DNA from: Lachnospiraceae bacterium
GTDB taxonomy: Bacteria > Bacillota > Clostridia > Lachnospirales > Lachnospiraceae
Direction: 5' to 3'
Length of the DNA: 64,000 bases
Assembly (NCBI GenBank): GCA_029224965.1
Contig: JAQXVO010000008.1
Coordinates: 1-64,000 of the forward strand
This document shows positions 18,004 through 26,645 of this stretch, one piece after another. Both the position numbers and the translations under genes were made by a program. The notes below the pieces were generated by a model. The model searched no databases. It had not been told where the DNA came from and saw nothing but the letters and a program-made list of their open reading frames with translations. Within the stretch, counting starts at the first letter, position 1. Each line of letters opens with the position of its first letter.

Positions 18004-19425
18004 ATGCAGAATCAGATTCAGATTCCGACCACAGAACCGGAGCGCCAGTATTACTTTATCGGAGAGGCAAAGAAGCTTCTCGAGAAAGAAGAGAAGGAAG
18101 CCGGACGGAAGCTGACCTTCCATGTCACGACCTTCGGCTGCCAGATGAATGCCCGGGATTCGGAGAAACTCAGGGGAATTCTGGAAGATGTGGGATATGA
18201 AAAGTCGGATTCCGAGGATGCGGATCTCGTCGTCTACAATACTTGTACGGTCCGTGAAAATGCGGACAACCGGGTCTTCGGACGGCTGGGCATTCTCCAC
18301 GGCTACAAGGATAAGAATCCACACATGCGGATCGCCATCTGCGGCTGCATGATTCAGGAGAAGAATGTCGTAGATAAGATTCGAAAGAGCTATCCCTTTG
18401 TCGACATCATGTTCGGAACCCATAATATTCATGAACTGGCCGAACTTCTGACGGAAAACATGAAGACCGGAAAGACCACCGTTCATGTCCTGGAAAAGGG
18501 TGCAGAGCCGGTCGAGAATCTCCCCATTGACCGGACCTACCGCTTCAAGACCGGTATCAATATCTCCTTCGGCTGCAATAATTTCTGCAGCTACTGTATC
18601 GTCCCCTATGTCCGCGGCCGGGAGAAGAGCCGGGATCCCAAGGCCATTCTGACCGAGGTGGAGGGCATGGTAAAGGACGGAGTCAAGGAGGTCATGCTTT
18701 TAGGCCAGAATGTCAATTCCTACGGAAAGGAATTGAATCCGACGGTCTCCTTTGCAGAGCTTCTCCATGAGGTGGATCAGGTGCCGGGGATCGAGCGGAT
18801 CCGCTTTATGACCAGCCATCCCAAGGATCTGTCCCAGGAGCTGATCGATACCATTGCAGCTTCAAAGCATGTCTGCCATCATATCCATCTGCCGCTCCAG
18901 TCCGGATCTACCCGGATCTTGAAGGACATGAACCGCCACTATACCAAGGAGTCCTATCTGGATCTGGTCAGAAGGATCCGCGAGGCCATTCCGGATGTCG
19001 CCCTGTCGACCGACATTATCGTCGGCTATCCGGGTGAGACCGAGGAAGACTTCGAGGAGACTATGGATGTGGTTCGTAAGGTCCGCTACGACAGCGCCTT
19101 TACCTTTGAATATTCCAAGCGGTCCGGTACGCCGGCGGCCAGCCGGCCGGATCAGGTGCCGGCGGATGTCGTAAAGGATCGTTTCTCCCGCCTCCTGGCT
19201 GAGGTCCAGAGATACGGAAGAGAGCGGGCCCAGGCCCTGGAGGGCAGGACCGGGAAGGTTCTTGTGGAGAGTGTCAACCGCGAGAATCCGGCCCTTGTGA
19301 CTGGCCGCCTGGAAAACAATTCGGTTGTACACTTCCCCGGAAGCCCCGACCTGATCGGACAGATCGTCAATGTAAAGCTTTCGGAATGCCACGGCTTCTA
19401 CTATATCGGCGAGATGCAGGAGTAA
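18004..19425 (+). CDS. miaB: tRNA-2-methylthio-N6-dimethylallyladenosine synthase
   Basis: 473-residue radical SAM methylthiotransferase acting on tRNA position 37. The N-terminal UPF0004 domain carries the auxiliary cluster cysteines in TFGCQMNARDSE, NTCTVRENA and CGCMIQ. The radical SAM motif CNNFCSYC (about 190-197) follows, then VRGREKSR and a C-terminal TRAM domain (about 410-470). Length and the RENA motif separate it from RimO, which is also present at 39133. The preceding 99-bp gap holds no clear terminator, so it could be read from proB. Confidence 0.95.
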   Translation: MQNQIQIPTTEPERQYYFIGEAKKLLEKEEKEAGRKLTFHVTTFGCQMNARDSEKLRGILEDVGYEKSDSEDADLVVYNTCTVRENADNRVFGRLGILHGYKDKNPHMRIAICGCMIQEKNVVDKIRKSYPFVDIMFGTHNIHELAELLTENMKTGKTTVHVLEKGAEPVENLPIDRTYRFKTGINISFGCNNFCSYCIVPYVRGREKSRDPKAILTEVEGMVKDGVKEVMLLGQNVNSYGKELNPTVSFAELLHEVDQVPGIERIRFMTSHPKDLSQELIDTIAASKHVCHHIHLPLQSGSTRILKDMNRHYTKESYLDLVRRIREAIPDVALSTDIIVGYPGETEEDFEETMDVVRKVRYDSAFTFEYSKRSGTPAASRPDQVPADVVKDRFSRLLAEVQRYGRERAQALEGRTGKVLVESVNRENPALVTGRLENNSVVHFPGSPDLIGQIVNVKLSECHGFYYIGEMQE

Positions 19426-19456
19426 TTGTCTGGAAGAGCAAGAGGAAGAGAACAGA

Positions 19457-19921
19457 GTGTCATCAAATGCAGACCAAAGTCAAACAAAGGATCCTTCATC
19501 AGTTTTGACCGATCGAAGAAGTAAAGAGGGCTTTCCCTTCCGCCATTATTTTCATAAGGCGGATATTCTTCTGATTCTGGCTATGCTGCTTGTTACCCTG
19601 GCTTTCTTCCTTATCGCTCTGAACCGGTCGAAGCAGAGTGGGGCCCGGGTACGGATCGAGGTCAACGGATCGACCTACGGGACCTATTCTCTTCGGGAGG
19701 ATCAGACTATAAAAATCCCGGATTCGGATGGGAAGATCATGAATACCGTGAAGATCAAGGACGGACAGGTCTGTATGAAGGATGCGGACTGTCCGGATAA
19801 GCTCTGTGTCAAAACGGGAAAGATTCATGCCGACGGCCAGACCATTGTCTGCCTGCCCAACCGGGTGGTGGTGACGGTCCTGGGCGGTAAGAAGTCGAAA
19901 TATGATTCTGTAGCGAATTAA
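19457..19921 (+). CDS. NusG domain II-containing membrane-anchored protein
   Basis: 154 residues: a cytoplasmic N-terminus, one transmembrane helix (about 38-56) and an external NusG-II-like beta domain (about 66-150). Two cysteines in DADCPDKLCVKTGK (about 113-126) are the conserved hallmark of this domain family. Translation starts at GTG. It is unrelated in function to NusG and its job is unknown. It sits directly before a Gx-transporter gene, a pair that recurs in clostridial genomes. Confidence 0.8.
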   Translation: MSSNADQSQTKDPSSVLTDRRSKEGFPFRHYFHKADILLILAMLLVTLAFFLIALNRSKQSGARVRIEVNGSTYGTYSLREDQTIKIPDSDGKIMNTVKIKDGQVCMKDADCPDKLCVKTGKIHADGQTIVCLPNRVVVTVLGGKKSKYDSVAN

Positions 19922-19923
19922 GG

Positions 19924-20451
19924 ATGAATAAAATGACCGGGAGAAAAGGTACGGAAAAAATCATAACCCTAGGGGCCTGCCTGGGGATCTCCCTCATGCT
20001 GTCCTATCTGGACAGTCTGATCCCCATTCCCATCGGAGTGCCGGGTCTTAAAATCGGCCTGACCAATCTGGTCGTGATCCTGATGCTCTATCGGGAAAGT
20101 CTTGCCGATACGGTTTCGGTCAGCCTGGTAAGGATTCTTTTGTCTGGAATCCTCTTTGGAAATCCCTTTTCCATCATCTACAGTCTTGCAGGCGGCTTGC
20201 TCAGTCTTTTTGTTATGTTCGGACTGAAAAAATGCGGGCTCTTCCGTCTGATTACGATCAGTATGGCCGGAGGCATGACCCACAATCTGGGGCAGATGAT
20301 CATGGCTGTGATCGTCATGCAGAGCCCCGGTCTATATTTCTACTTCCCGGTCCTGAGCCTGGGAGGTATGGCAGCCGGATTTGTCATCGGAATCACAGGG
20401 CATGAGGTTCTCAGGCGGCTGCCGGCAGAGAAAGGAGTTTTCTATCAATGA
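19924..20451 (+). CDS. Gx transporter family membrane protein (formerly heptaprenyl diphosphate synthase component I)
   Basis: 175-residue membrane protein with about five helices, matching the family once labelled heptaprenyl diphosphate synthase component I and now called Gx transporters. Typical segments are LDSLIPIPIGVPGLKIGLTN (about 22-41) and GGMTHNLGQMIMA (about 117-129). The ligand is unknown; a small-molecule importer is plausible from the fold. The start is 2 bp after the NusG-II gene, and its stop overlaps ruvA by 4 bp. Confidence 0.78.
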   Translation: MNKMTGRKGTEKIITLGACLGISLMLSYLDSLIPIPIGVPGLKIGLTNLVVILMLYRESLADTVSVSLVRILLSGILFGNPFSIIYSLAGGLLSLFVMFGLKKCGLFRLITISMAGGMTHNLGQMIMAVIVMQSPGLYFYFPVLSLGGMAAGFVIGITGHEVLRRLPAEKGVFYQ

Positions 20452-21068
20452 TTTCCTATATCAGCGGAACGGTGGCTGAGATCCTGCCGGATTCCGTCAT
20501 TCTGGACCATCAGGGCATGGGCTTTCAGATTTTCATGCCGGCCGGGGACTTAAGCCGGCTGGAGCGGGACGGCGACATCCGCATTCATACCTATTTTCAG
20601 GTCCGAGAGGATGCCTTCGTCCTCTATGGATTTCTGAAGAAGGAGGAGCTGGAGCTCTTCCGCCTGCTGATCGGAGTCAACGGGGTCGGTCCCAAGGCGG
20701 CGGTCACCATTCTTTCAACCCTGTCTCCGGATGATCTCCGCTTTGCCATTGCAGGCGGCGATGCAAAGCTCATTTCCAAGGCGCCCGGCGTCGGACCGAA
20801 GACGGCCCAGAGAATCATTCTGGATCTCAAAGACAAGATGGATCTGGAATCCATCCTGGAAAAGAATGCAGAGGTTCCGGCCGGCCCTTCCGGTGAAACT
20901 GCTGCATCCACAAGTCAGGAGCGGAAGGATGCCATCCTGGCTCTGGAGGCCCTTGGCTATTCCTCATCGGAAATCCTGAAGGCCATGAGTACTTATCCGG
21001 CCGATACCCAGATGGATTCGGAGAGCTGGATCCGGGAGATCTTAAAAAAGATTGGACTTCGGATCTGA
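20448..21068 (+). CDS. ruvA: Holliday junction branch migration protein RuvA
   Basis: 206 residues. Tetramer that binds Holliday junctions and loads RuvB. OB-fold at about 1-63, helix-hairpin-helix motifs LLIGVNGVGPKAAVTIL and APGVGPKTAQRI at about 73-125, and domain III at about 152-205 that contacts RuvB. Its ATG overlaps the Gx-transporter gene by 4 bp, so it is transcribed with non-repair genes. The partner ruvB follows after 141 bp containing a strong inverted repeat. No LexA box was seen ahead of it. Confidence 0.95.
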   Translation: MISYISGTVAEILPDSVILDHQGMGFQIFMPAGDLSRLERDGDIRIHTYFQVREDAFVLYGFLKKEELELFRLLIGVNGVGPKAAVTILSTLSPDDLRFAIAGGDAKLISKAPGVGPKTAQRIILDLKDKMDLESILEKNAEVPAGPSGETAASTSQERKDAILALEALGYSSSEILKAMSTYPADTQMDSESWIREILKKIGLRI

Positions 21069-21108
21069 AAAACGATTTCTATTTACGATTAGAATCTATG
21101 GCAGCTCT

Positions 21109-21139
21109 TGTCTTCTTATGGAAATGCCATAAGAAGACA
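21109..21139. repeat. 13-bp perfect inverted repeat between ruvA and ruvB
   Basis: TGTCTTCTTATGG (21109-21121) and its exact complement (21127-21139) are separated by 5 bases. No T run follows on either strand, so it is not a standard terminator. It could be an RNA hairpin that stabilises or attenuates the message, or a protein-binding site. Confidence 0.8.
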
Positions 21140-21209
21140 GTAATAGAATGAAAGCAGGAAAAAACTGCTATAAAAGGAAACTTGCAGAAGATATATTACA
21201 GGAGCAGAT

Positions 21210-22211
21210 ATGGAACACAGGATCATATCAACACAGGTCCAGACGGATGACGAGAAAATTGAAAATTCTCTGAGACCCAAGACTCTGGACGAATATATAG
21301 GTCAGGAGAAGGTCAAGAAGACCATGGCGATTTATATCCGCGCTGCCAAGGAGCGCGGAGAATCCCTGGATCACGTCCTTTTATACGGGCCTCCGGGACT
21401 GGGCAAAACGACTCTTTCCGAGATTATTGCTCATGAGATGGGTGTTCATATCAAGATTACCTCGGGCCCTGCCATTCAGAAGCCGGGTGATATGGCGGCC
21501 ATCCTGTCCAACCTGCAGGAGGGCGATCTCCTTTTTGTCGATGAGATTCACCGCCTGAACCGTCAGGTTGAGGAGGTCCTCTATCCGGCTATGGAGGACT
21601 TTGCCATTGATATCATGATCGGAAAAGGTCAGACCTCCCGGTCCATCCGTTTGGATCTGCCGCATTTTACCCTGGTCGGAGCAACGACAAGGGCCGGTCT
21701 TCTTTCCGCACCCTTAAGGGACCGCTTCGGTGTGATTTCTCATCTTGAGTTCTACAGTCCTGAGGAGCTGGAAACCATTATCCTCCGGTCGGCATCAAAG
21801 CTGAATGTCAAGATCGAAGAGGAAGGTGCCATGGAAATGGCAAGGCGGTCCCGGGGTACACCGCGAATTGCCAACCGTCTCTTAAAGCGGGTCCGGGACT
21901 ATGCCCAGGTCCGCTATGATGGAGTGATTACCAAGGAAATTGCCCAGGAAGCTTTAAAACTTCTGGATGTGGATTCCATGGGACTGGATTCGACCGACCA
22001 GAATATGATTCTTACGATTATAGAGAAATTCGGCGGCGGCCCGGTCGGACTGGATACGCTGGCTGCGGCCCTGAGTGAGGACAGCGGTACCATTGAGGAT
22101 GTCTATGAGCCTTATCTTGTAAAGAACGGATTCATCAACCGTACGCCCAAAGGGAGAGTGGCGACGGATCTGGCCTACGAACATTTTCATATTCCAAAAC
22201 CCGAAGATTAA
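21210..22211 (+). CDS. ruvB: Holliday junction branch migration ATPase RuvB
   Basis: 333-residue AAA+ motor. Walker [11 protein letters not shown] (about 55-64), Walker [11 protein letters not shown] (about 105-114), sensor 1 GATTRAG (about 154-160) and the C-terminal winged helix (about 255-330) are all present. It works with RuvA, encoded just upstream; the Holliday resolvase in this organism is probably RecU, encoded at 45476. Spacing of 141 bp from ruvA is longer than usual. Confidence 0.96.
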   Translation: MEHRIISTQVQTDDEKIENSLRPKTLDEYIGQEKVKKTMAIYIRAAKERGESLDHVLLYGPPGLGKTTLSEIIAHEMGVHIKITSGPAIQKPGDMAAILSNLQEGDLLFVDEIHRLNRQVEEVLYPAMEDFAIDIMIGKGQTSRSIRLDLPHFTLVGATTRAGLLSAPLRDRFGVISHLEFYSPEELETIILRSASKLNVKIEEEGAMEMARRSRGTPRIANRLLKRVRDYAQVRYDGVITKEIAQEALKLLDVDSMGLDSTDQNMILTIIEKFGGGPVGLDTLAAALSEDSGTIEDVYEPYLVKNGFINRTPKGRVATDLAYEHFHIPKPED

Positions 22212-22247
22212 AGGTATAATAAGACCAATTGAGGAGGATTGATCTGC

Positions 22248-22685
22248 ATGTCAGCAAAAAAGAGCGTAAATGTCATTATCGGGGACAAAATGTACACCCT
22301 GAGCGGATATGAGGAAAAAGAATATCTGGAACAGGTTGCATCCTATATCAACAGTAAAATTGAAGCAACCAGACAGGTTCCCTATTACAGGAATCTGACC
22401 AAGGATATGCAGACCGTGCTTCTGGATTTAAATATTGCCGATGATTACTTCAAGGCCAGGGAACAGGTGCTTCACAGTGAGGAAACGATGAAGTACAAGG
22501 ATCAGGAAATCACCAACCTGAAACAGGAGCTGGTCAGCAATCAGATTCACACTCAGGAGCTGGAAGAGGAAAAGAAGGCTCTGGAGGCGGAGAATCAGGA
22601 GCTGAAGCTTTCAAAGACCCGTCTGGAGGCGTCTCTGGAAGATGCGCTGCTCGGGTCCAAGAGTGACAGCGAGGGAAAGAAATAA
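22248..22685 (+). CDS. zapA: Cell division protein ZapA
   Basis: 145 residues. ZapA bundles FtsZ filaments at the division site. The ZapA domain (about 1-90, with VNVIIGDKMYTLSG and YLEQVASYIN) is followed by a long coiled coil (about 85-135) rich in Glu, Leu and Lys. The ATG at 22248 has GGAGG 10 bp upstream; a TTG at 22239 is too close to that site. A TATAAT lies at 22215-22220 just before it and could give an extra promoter. The neighbouring FtsW and PBP genes fit a division role. Confidence 0.87.
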   Translation: MSAKKSVNVIIGDKMYTLSGYEEKEYLEQVASYINSKIEATRQVPYYRNLTKDMQTVLLDLNIADDYFKAREQVLHSEETMKYKDQEITNLKQELVSNQIHTQELEEEKKALEAENQELKLSKTRLEASLEDALLGSKSDSEGKK

Positions 22686-22691
22686 ACAGGA

Positions 22692-22730
22692 AGGGGACAG
22701 AACGATTTCGCTTTGTCTCCTCTTTTTCTT
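22692..22730 (+). terminator. Possible terminator after zapA
   Basis: An 8-bp stem (22692-22699 with 22714-22721) extended by a weaker inner stem, followed by a T-rich tract. A moderate candidate. Confidence 0.5.
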
Positions 22731-22819
22731 TTATGGGATGTCGGATACCGCTGTAAAAAGGAAAAAAGGCGAAGCAGGCCAAAGGTCAGCATGTCTTACA
22801 GATAGAATGGAACAGTATT

Positions 22820-25288
22820 ATGTCAGATCGGGGAATGGAACTACTGGCTCCCGCAGGGAACCTGCAGGTATTTAAAAGTGTGATTAATGCCGGAGCTGAT
22901 GCCGTCTATTTCGGCGGACCCTCTTTCGGAGCCAGAGCCTATGCGGGCAATCTGACTCTGGAGGAGAGCAGCGAGGCCATTGACTATGCCCATCTTCATG
23001 GGAAGAAGGCCTATCTGACCGTCAATACCCTCCTGAAGAATAAGGAGATGGACGGTCTCTATGATTATCTCAGGGCCTATTATGAAATGGGTCTGGACGC
23101 GGTCCTGGTTCAGGATCTGGGTGTCCTTTCCATGATCCGGTCCGACTTTCCGGACCTGGCCATTCATATGAGTACCCAGGCTTCTGTCTCTACCCCTTAT
23201 GGGGCAGGCTGGCTGAAGAAACTGGGAGTGGAGCGGATCGTTGCCGCCCGGGAGCTTTCTCTGAAGGAACTGAAGGCAATGTATGACGCGACCGGACTTG
23301 AGATCGAAGCCTTTGTTCACGGGGCCCTCTGTGTCTGTTATTCCGGCCAGTGCCTGATGAGCAGCTTCTTAGGCGGCCGGTCCGGAAACCGTGGCCGCTG
23401 TGCTCAGCCCTGCCGCCTTCCCTATCAGATTGCAAATATAGACCAGCCGGGACCCTACCTCTTAAGTCCCAGGGATTTCTGCCTCATCGACGCTATCCCT
23501 GAGATGGATGAGGCCGGCGTCTATTCCTATAAAATCGAAGGTCGGATGAAGTCCGAGGAATATGCGGCCACGGTGGTTTCTGTCTATCGGGAAGCTATGG
23601 ACCGCTATCTTATGGAAGGAAAAGAAGGCTACTTCGTTACCAGACACGAGCATGAGCTTCTCATGGATGCCGGAAGTCGGAATGGCTTTACGGATCTCTA
23701 TTTAAGAGAGAGAAACGGCAGTGACCTTATGAGCTTTACCGATTCCAGCCATGAGGCAAAGCTTTCGGACCTGTCTCTGCCCGAGGAGAAAAAGCTTCCG
23801 GTGGAAATGAAGGCCAGAATCGAGACCGGACATCCCATGGAATTAAGCCTGTCCTGCCGGGGAATCAGAGCAGAGGCAGAAAGTCCGAATCCGGTGGAAG
23901 CGGCGAAAAAGGCGCCTCTAAGTGAGGACAAGGTCAGAAAACAGATGGAAAAATTCGGCGGAACGCCCTATATTTCTAGGAAACTGGATCTCTATCTGTC
24001 AGAGGATGCCTTTGTCCCAGTCAGTGCCTTAAATGAGCTCCGCCGGGAGGCGACCGAAAAGCTGACCAGGGCATTGCTTCAGAAGATGGGACCGGATCTA
24101 GAAAAACGGAGGGCGGACCTGGAAAATAGGCGGACAGGATCTGCTTCTTCAGGAGCTTTTTCGGCAGATCCGGCGTTTTTTGCAGGCACTCTTCCCAAAG
24201 ATCATGGGGAAAGAGAAGACTTCCCGGATCGATCAGATAGAGATAAGAGAGAAGCGGACACTCTGAAGGGCAGGACCGAACTATTCGTCAGCCTGATGAA
24301 GCCGGATCAGCTTCTGGCCCTGGCAGAAAGTACCAAGGGCATGGAAGCAGACTGGAACCTGATTCTGCCGGTGGAATTTCTGATCGACAAGAATCGGGAA
24401 AACTGCCGGAAATTTATGGATGCTGTCCGCTCATTTGCAGAGAAACGGAAGCTGAATCTGATCTCGAAAGAGGACCTCGGTCAGAAGCTGAATCCGGATT
24501 CGAATCAAAATCAGAAGCAGTATGCGGAAAATACAGGCAGTATCCGCCTCTGGTTGGATCTGCCGGAAGTCCTCCGTTTGAGGGAAGCTGCTCTTCTTGA
24601 CTGCAGCCTTCCTTCCATCGAGGATGAAAGGATGGCTTTCTTCCGAACATCTGAAAAATCTTGGGTCCAGCCATCTACAGAAGCTTCTGAAGAAGTTGAA
24701 GCCGACGCGCCCATTCGGATCGGTTACCGCTGCCATTCCCTGGACGGCCTGGCTTATCTTCTGGATCATCAGATTCCGAAGGAGCGGATTCTCCTTTCCA
24801 GCCGGATCTACAGCTGGTCCAATCAGACAGTGGAAAGCTTCCAGAATATGGGCTTCCACTGGATGGAAATGCCAGTCGAACTGACGGCAAAGGAAATGGC
24901 TCACCGGGACAACCGGGATACGGTTCTGCCGGTCTATGGAAGACAGGTTCTCATGATCAAGGCGGACTGCACCCATAAGAATCTGAAGGGCTGTGATCAC
25001 AGACCGGAGATCCTGTATCTTAAGGACCGGAAAAAGAAGGAATTTCCGGTCTATAACCGCTGCAGCGTCTGCACCAACTATATTTATAACAGTCTGCCGA
25101 CCAGTCTCCTCGCAGACAGTGAGAACTGCCGGCGGCTCATGCCAAAGGCTTATGAAATCAGCCTCAGTCTGGAGGATGACAGAGAAATCCGGGAAATCGG
25201 CCGGGCTCTTTCCGCCTTTCTGGAGGGGAAAGCCTCTGAGCTTTCCTTCCCGACCACCAGAGGCCATTTCAGAAACGGAGTATTATGA
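22820..25288 (+). CDS. U32 family peptidase-like protein (DUF3656-containing)
   Basis: 822 residues. The N-terminal 260 residues are a U32 domain with the signature region EAFVHGALCVCYSGQC...GGRSGNRGRCAQPCR (about 165-197, key cysteines present). DUF3656-like and C-terminal U32 regions follow, ending with a Cys cluster (about 700-755: DCTHKNLKGCD, CSVCTNY). Named for collagenase-type peptidases, but characterised relatives RlhA and TrhP hydroxylate 23S rRNA or tRNA and bind Fe-S, which suits the cysteines better. The middle (about 415-475) is poorly conserved, charged sequence. It overlaps the FtsW-family gene by 4 bp. Confidence 0.85.
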   Translation: MSDRGMELLAPAGNLQVFKSVINAGADAVYFGGPSFGARAYAGNLTLEESSEAIDYAHLHGKKAYLTVNTLLKNKEMDGLYDYLRAYYEMGLDAVLVQDLGVLSMIRSDFPDLAIHMSTQASVSTPYGAGWLKKLGVERIVAARELSLKELKAMYDATGLEIEAFVHGALCVCYSGQCLMSSFLGGRSGNRGRCAQPCRLPYQIANIDQPGPYLLSPRDFCLIDAIPEMDEAGVYSYKIEGRMKSEEYAATVVSVYREAMDRYLMEGKEGYFVTRHEHELLMDAGSRNGFTDLYLRERNGSDLMSFTDSSHEAKLSDLSLPEEKKLPVEMKARIETGHPMELSLSCRGIRAEAESPNPVEAAKKAPLSEDKVRKQMEKFGGTPYISRKLDLYLSEDAFVPVSALNELRREATEKLTRALLQKMGPDLEKRRADLENRRTGSASSGAFSADPAFFAGTLPKDHGEREDFPDRSDRDKREADTLKGRTELFVSLMKPDQLLALAESTKGMEADWNLILPVEFLIDKNRENCRKFMDAVRSFAEKRKLNLISKEDLGQKLNPDSNQNQKQYAENTGSIRLWLDLPEVLRLREAALLDCSLPSIEDERMAFFRTSEKSWVQPSTEASEEVEADAPIRIGYRCHSLDGLAYLLDHQIPKERILLSSRIYSWSNQTVESFQNMGFHWMEMPVELTAKEMAHRDNRDTVLPVYGRQVLMIKADCTHKNLKGCDHRPEILYLKDRKKKEFPVYNRCSVCTNYIYNSLPTSLLADSENCRRLMPKAYEISLSLEDDREIREIGRALSAFLEGKASELSFPTTRGHFRNGVL

Positions 25289-26643
25289 CAGAAGCTTTCA
25301 CAACCGTATCAAGGTTTACCTTATTGATTCTCGTGACGATCTACATGTTCGATTCCTTCGGGGCATTGAAAAATGAAATCCGTCCACGAAAAAAGGCCCA
25401 TCTCTTTCATCGGATGAATGTGACCCAGATTCTCTTCTGCATCAATGCCAATCTGGTTCTCTTTCTGAACAGTCAGAAGGTTATCTACCTGATCCTTCTA
25501 CTGGCAGAAATCATCTACACGCAGATTCTTCAGCTGATCTACAAGATTTTCTTCCCAAACTGCGAGAGGATCCTGGTCAATCATATGGGAATGCTTTTAA
25601 CCATCGGCTTCATCATTCAGTCCCGCCTTGCGGTCACCACGGCCATCCGCCAGTTCATCATCGCGGTGGCCTGCCTGGTTCTCACGGCCTTTGTGCCGGC
25701 CATCATTCGAAAGGTCGATGATTTTTCCCGCTTCGAGCTGATTTATGCCATCCTGAGCATTGGAAGTCTCCTTCTGGTTCTGGTGGCCGGCTCCTGGGAA
25801 GAGGGTGCCAAGCTGGCTTTAAGCTTCGGCGCTATCCGCATTCAGCCCTCGGAGCTGGTCAAGATCACTTTTGTCCTCTTCGTGGCATCCGGTATGCAGG
25901 AAGCCAGAAATTCCGAAAACGAAAAGAAGATTATGCTGATTGTCACCGGCATCGCTCTGCTTCATATTCTGATTCTTGTGGCCAGCCGGGACCTGGGAAC
26001 GGCCGCCATCCTCTTTGTGATCTATCTGGTTCTCTATTACTGCTACAGCGGAAGGATCCGCGTCCTTCTTCTGGGAGGCGCCGGGATCGGGCTTTTCCTC
26101 CTTCTTGCCAATAAGATCTTTTCCCATGTTCATGCCAGAATCGTCGCCTGGCTGGATCCCCTTTCCGTGGTGGATACCTCCGGCTATCAGGTATCCCAGG
26201 GACTCTTTGCCATGGGAACCGGCGGATGGTTCGGCTCCGGTCTCTTTCAGGGAATGCCCAATAAGATTCCGGTTGTTACCAAGGACTTTATTTTTGCCGC
26301 GATCGGGGAAGAATTCGGCGGCCTCTTCGCCATCATTCTGATTTTCATCTATCTGGCCTGCTTTATTCTCATGATGAATACGGCAGTCCGGGTCCGGGAG
26401 GAATACCCGCGGCTGATTTCCGCCGGCCTGGCAGTCTGCTATGGCTTCCAGCTTTTCCTGTCCATCGGCGGCGTGGTCAAATTTATACCGTCCACAGGTG
26501 TAACCATGCAGTTTATCAGTTACGGCGGATCGTCACTTTTGTCCACTATGCTCATGTTTTCCATTATTCAGGGCATCACGATCCGGGATCAGAAGCAAGG
26601 AGAAGAAGACTACCTGGATGAATATGACGGAGAGAAGGTCTGA
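25285..26643 (+). CDS. FtsW/RodA/SpoVE family peptidoglycan glycosyltransferase
   Basis: 452-residue SEDS-family membrane protein that polymerises lipid II. About ten or more helices; the SEDS segments ASRDLGTAAILF (about 230-241), GMPNKIPVVTKDFIFAAIGEEFG (in part, PVVTKDFIFAAIGEE, about 330-345) and PSTGVTMQFISYGGSS (about 396-411) are clear. About 100 residues precede the usual core. It lies 2 bp before a class B PBP, the typical partner for transpeptidation, so the pair likely acts as one synthase. A second SEDS protein (rodA) ends the window. Confidence 0.9.
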   Translation: MTEAFTTVSRFTLLILVTIYMFDSFGALKNEIRPRKKAHLFHRMNVTQILFCINANLVLFLNSQKVIYLILLLAEIIYTQILQLIYKIFFPNCERILVNHMGMLLTIGFIIQSRLAVTTAIRQFIIAVACLVLTAFVPAIIRKVDDFSRFELIYAILSIGSLLLVLVAGSWEEGAKLALSFGAIRIQPSELVKITFVLFVASGMQEARNSENEKKIMLIVTGIALLHILILVASRDLGTAAILFVIYLVLYYCYSGRIRVLLLGGAGIGLFLLLANKIFSHVHARIVAWLDPLSVVDTSGYQVSQGLFAMGTGGWFGSGLFQGMPNKIPVVTKDFIFAAIGEEFGGLFAIILIFIYLACFILMMNTAVRVREEYPRLISAGLAVCYGFQLFLSIGGVVKFIPSTGVTMQFISYGGSSLLSTMLMFSIIQGITIRDQKQGEEDYLDEYDGEKV

Positions 26644-26645
26644 GA

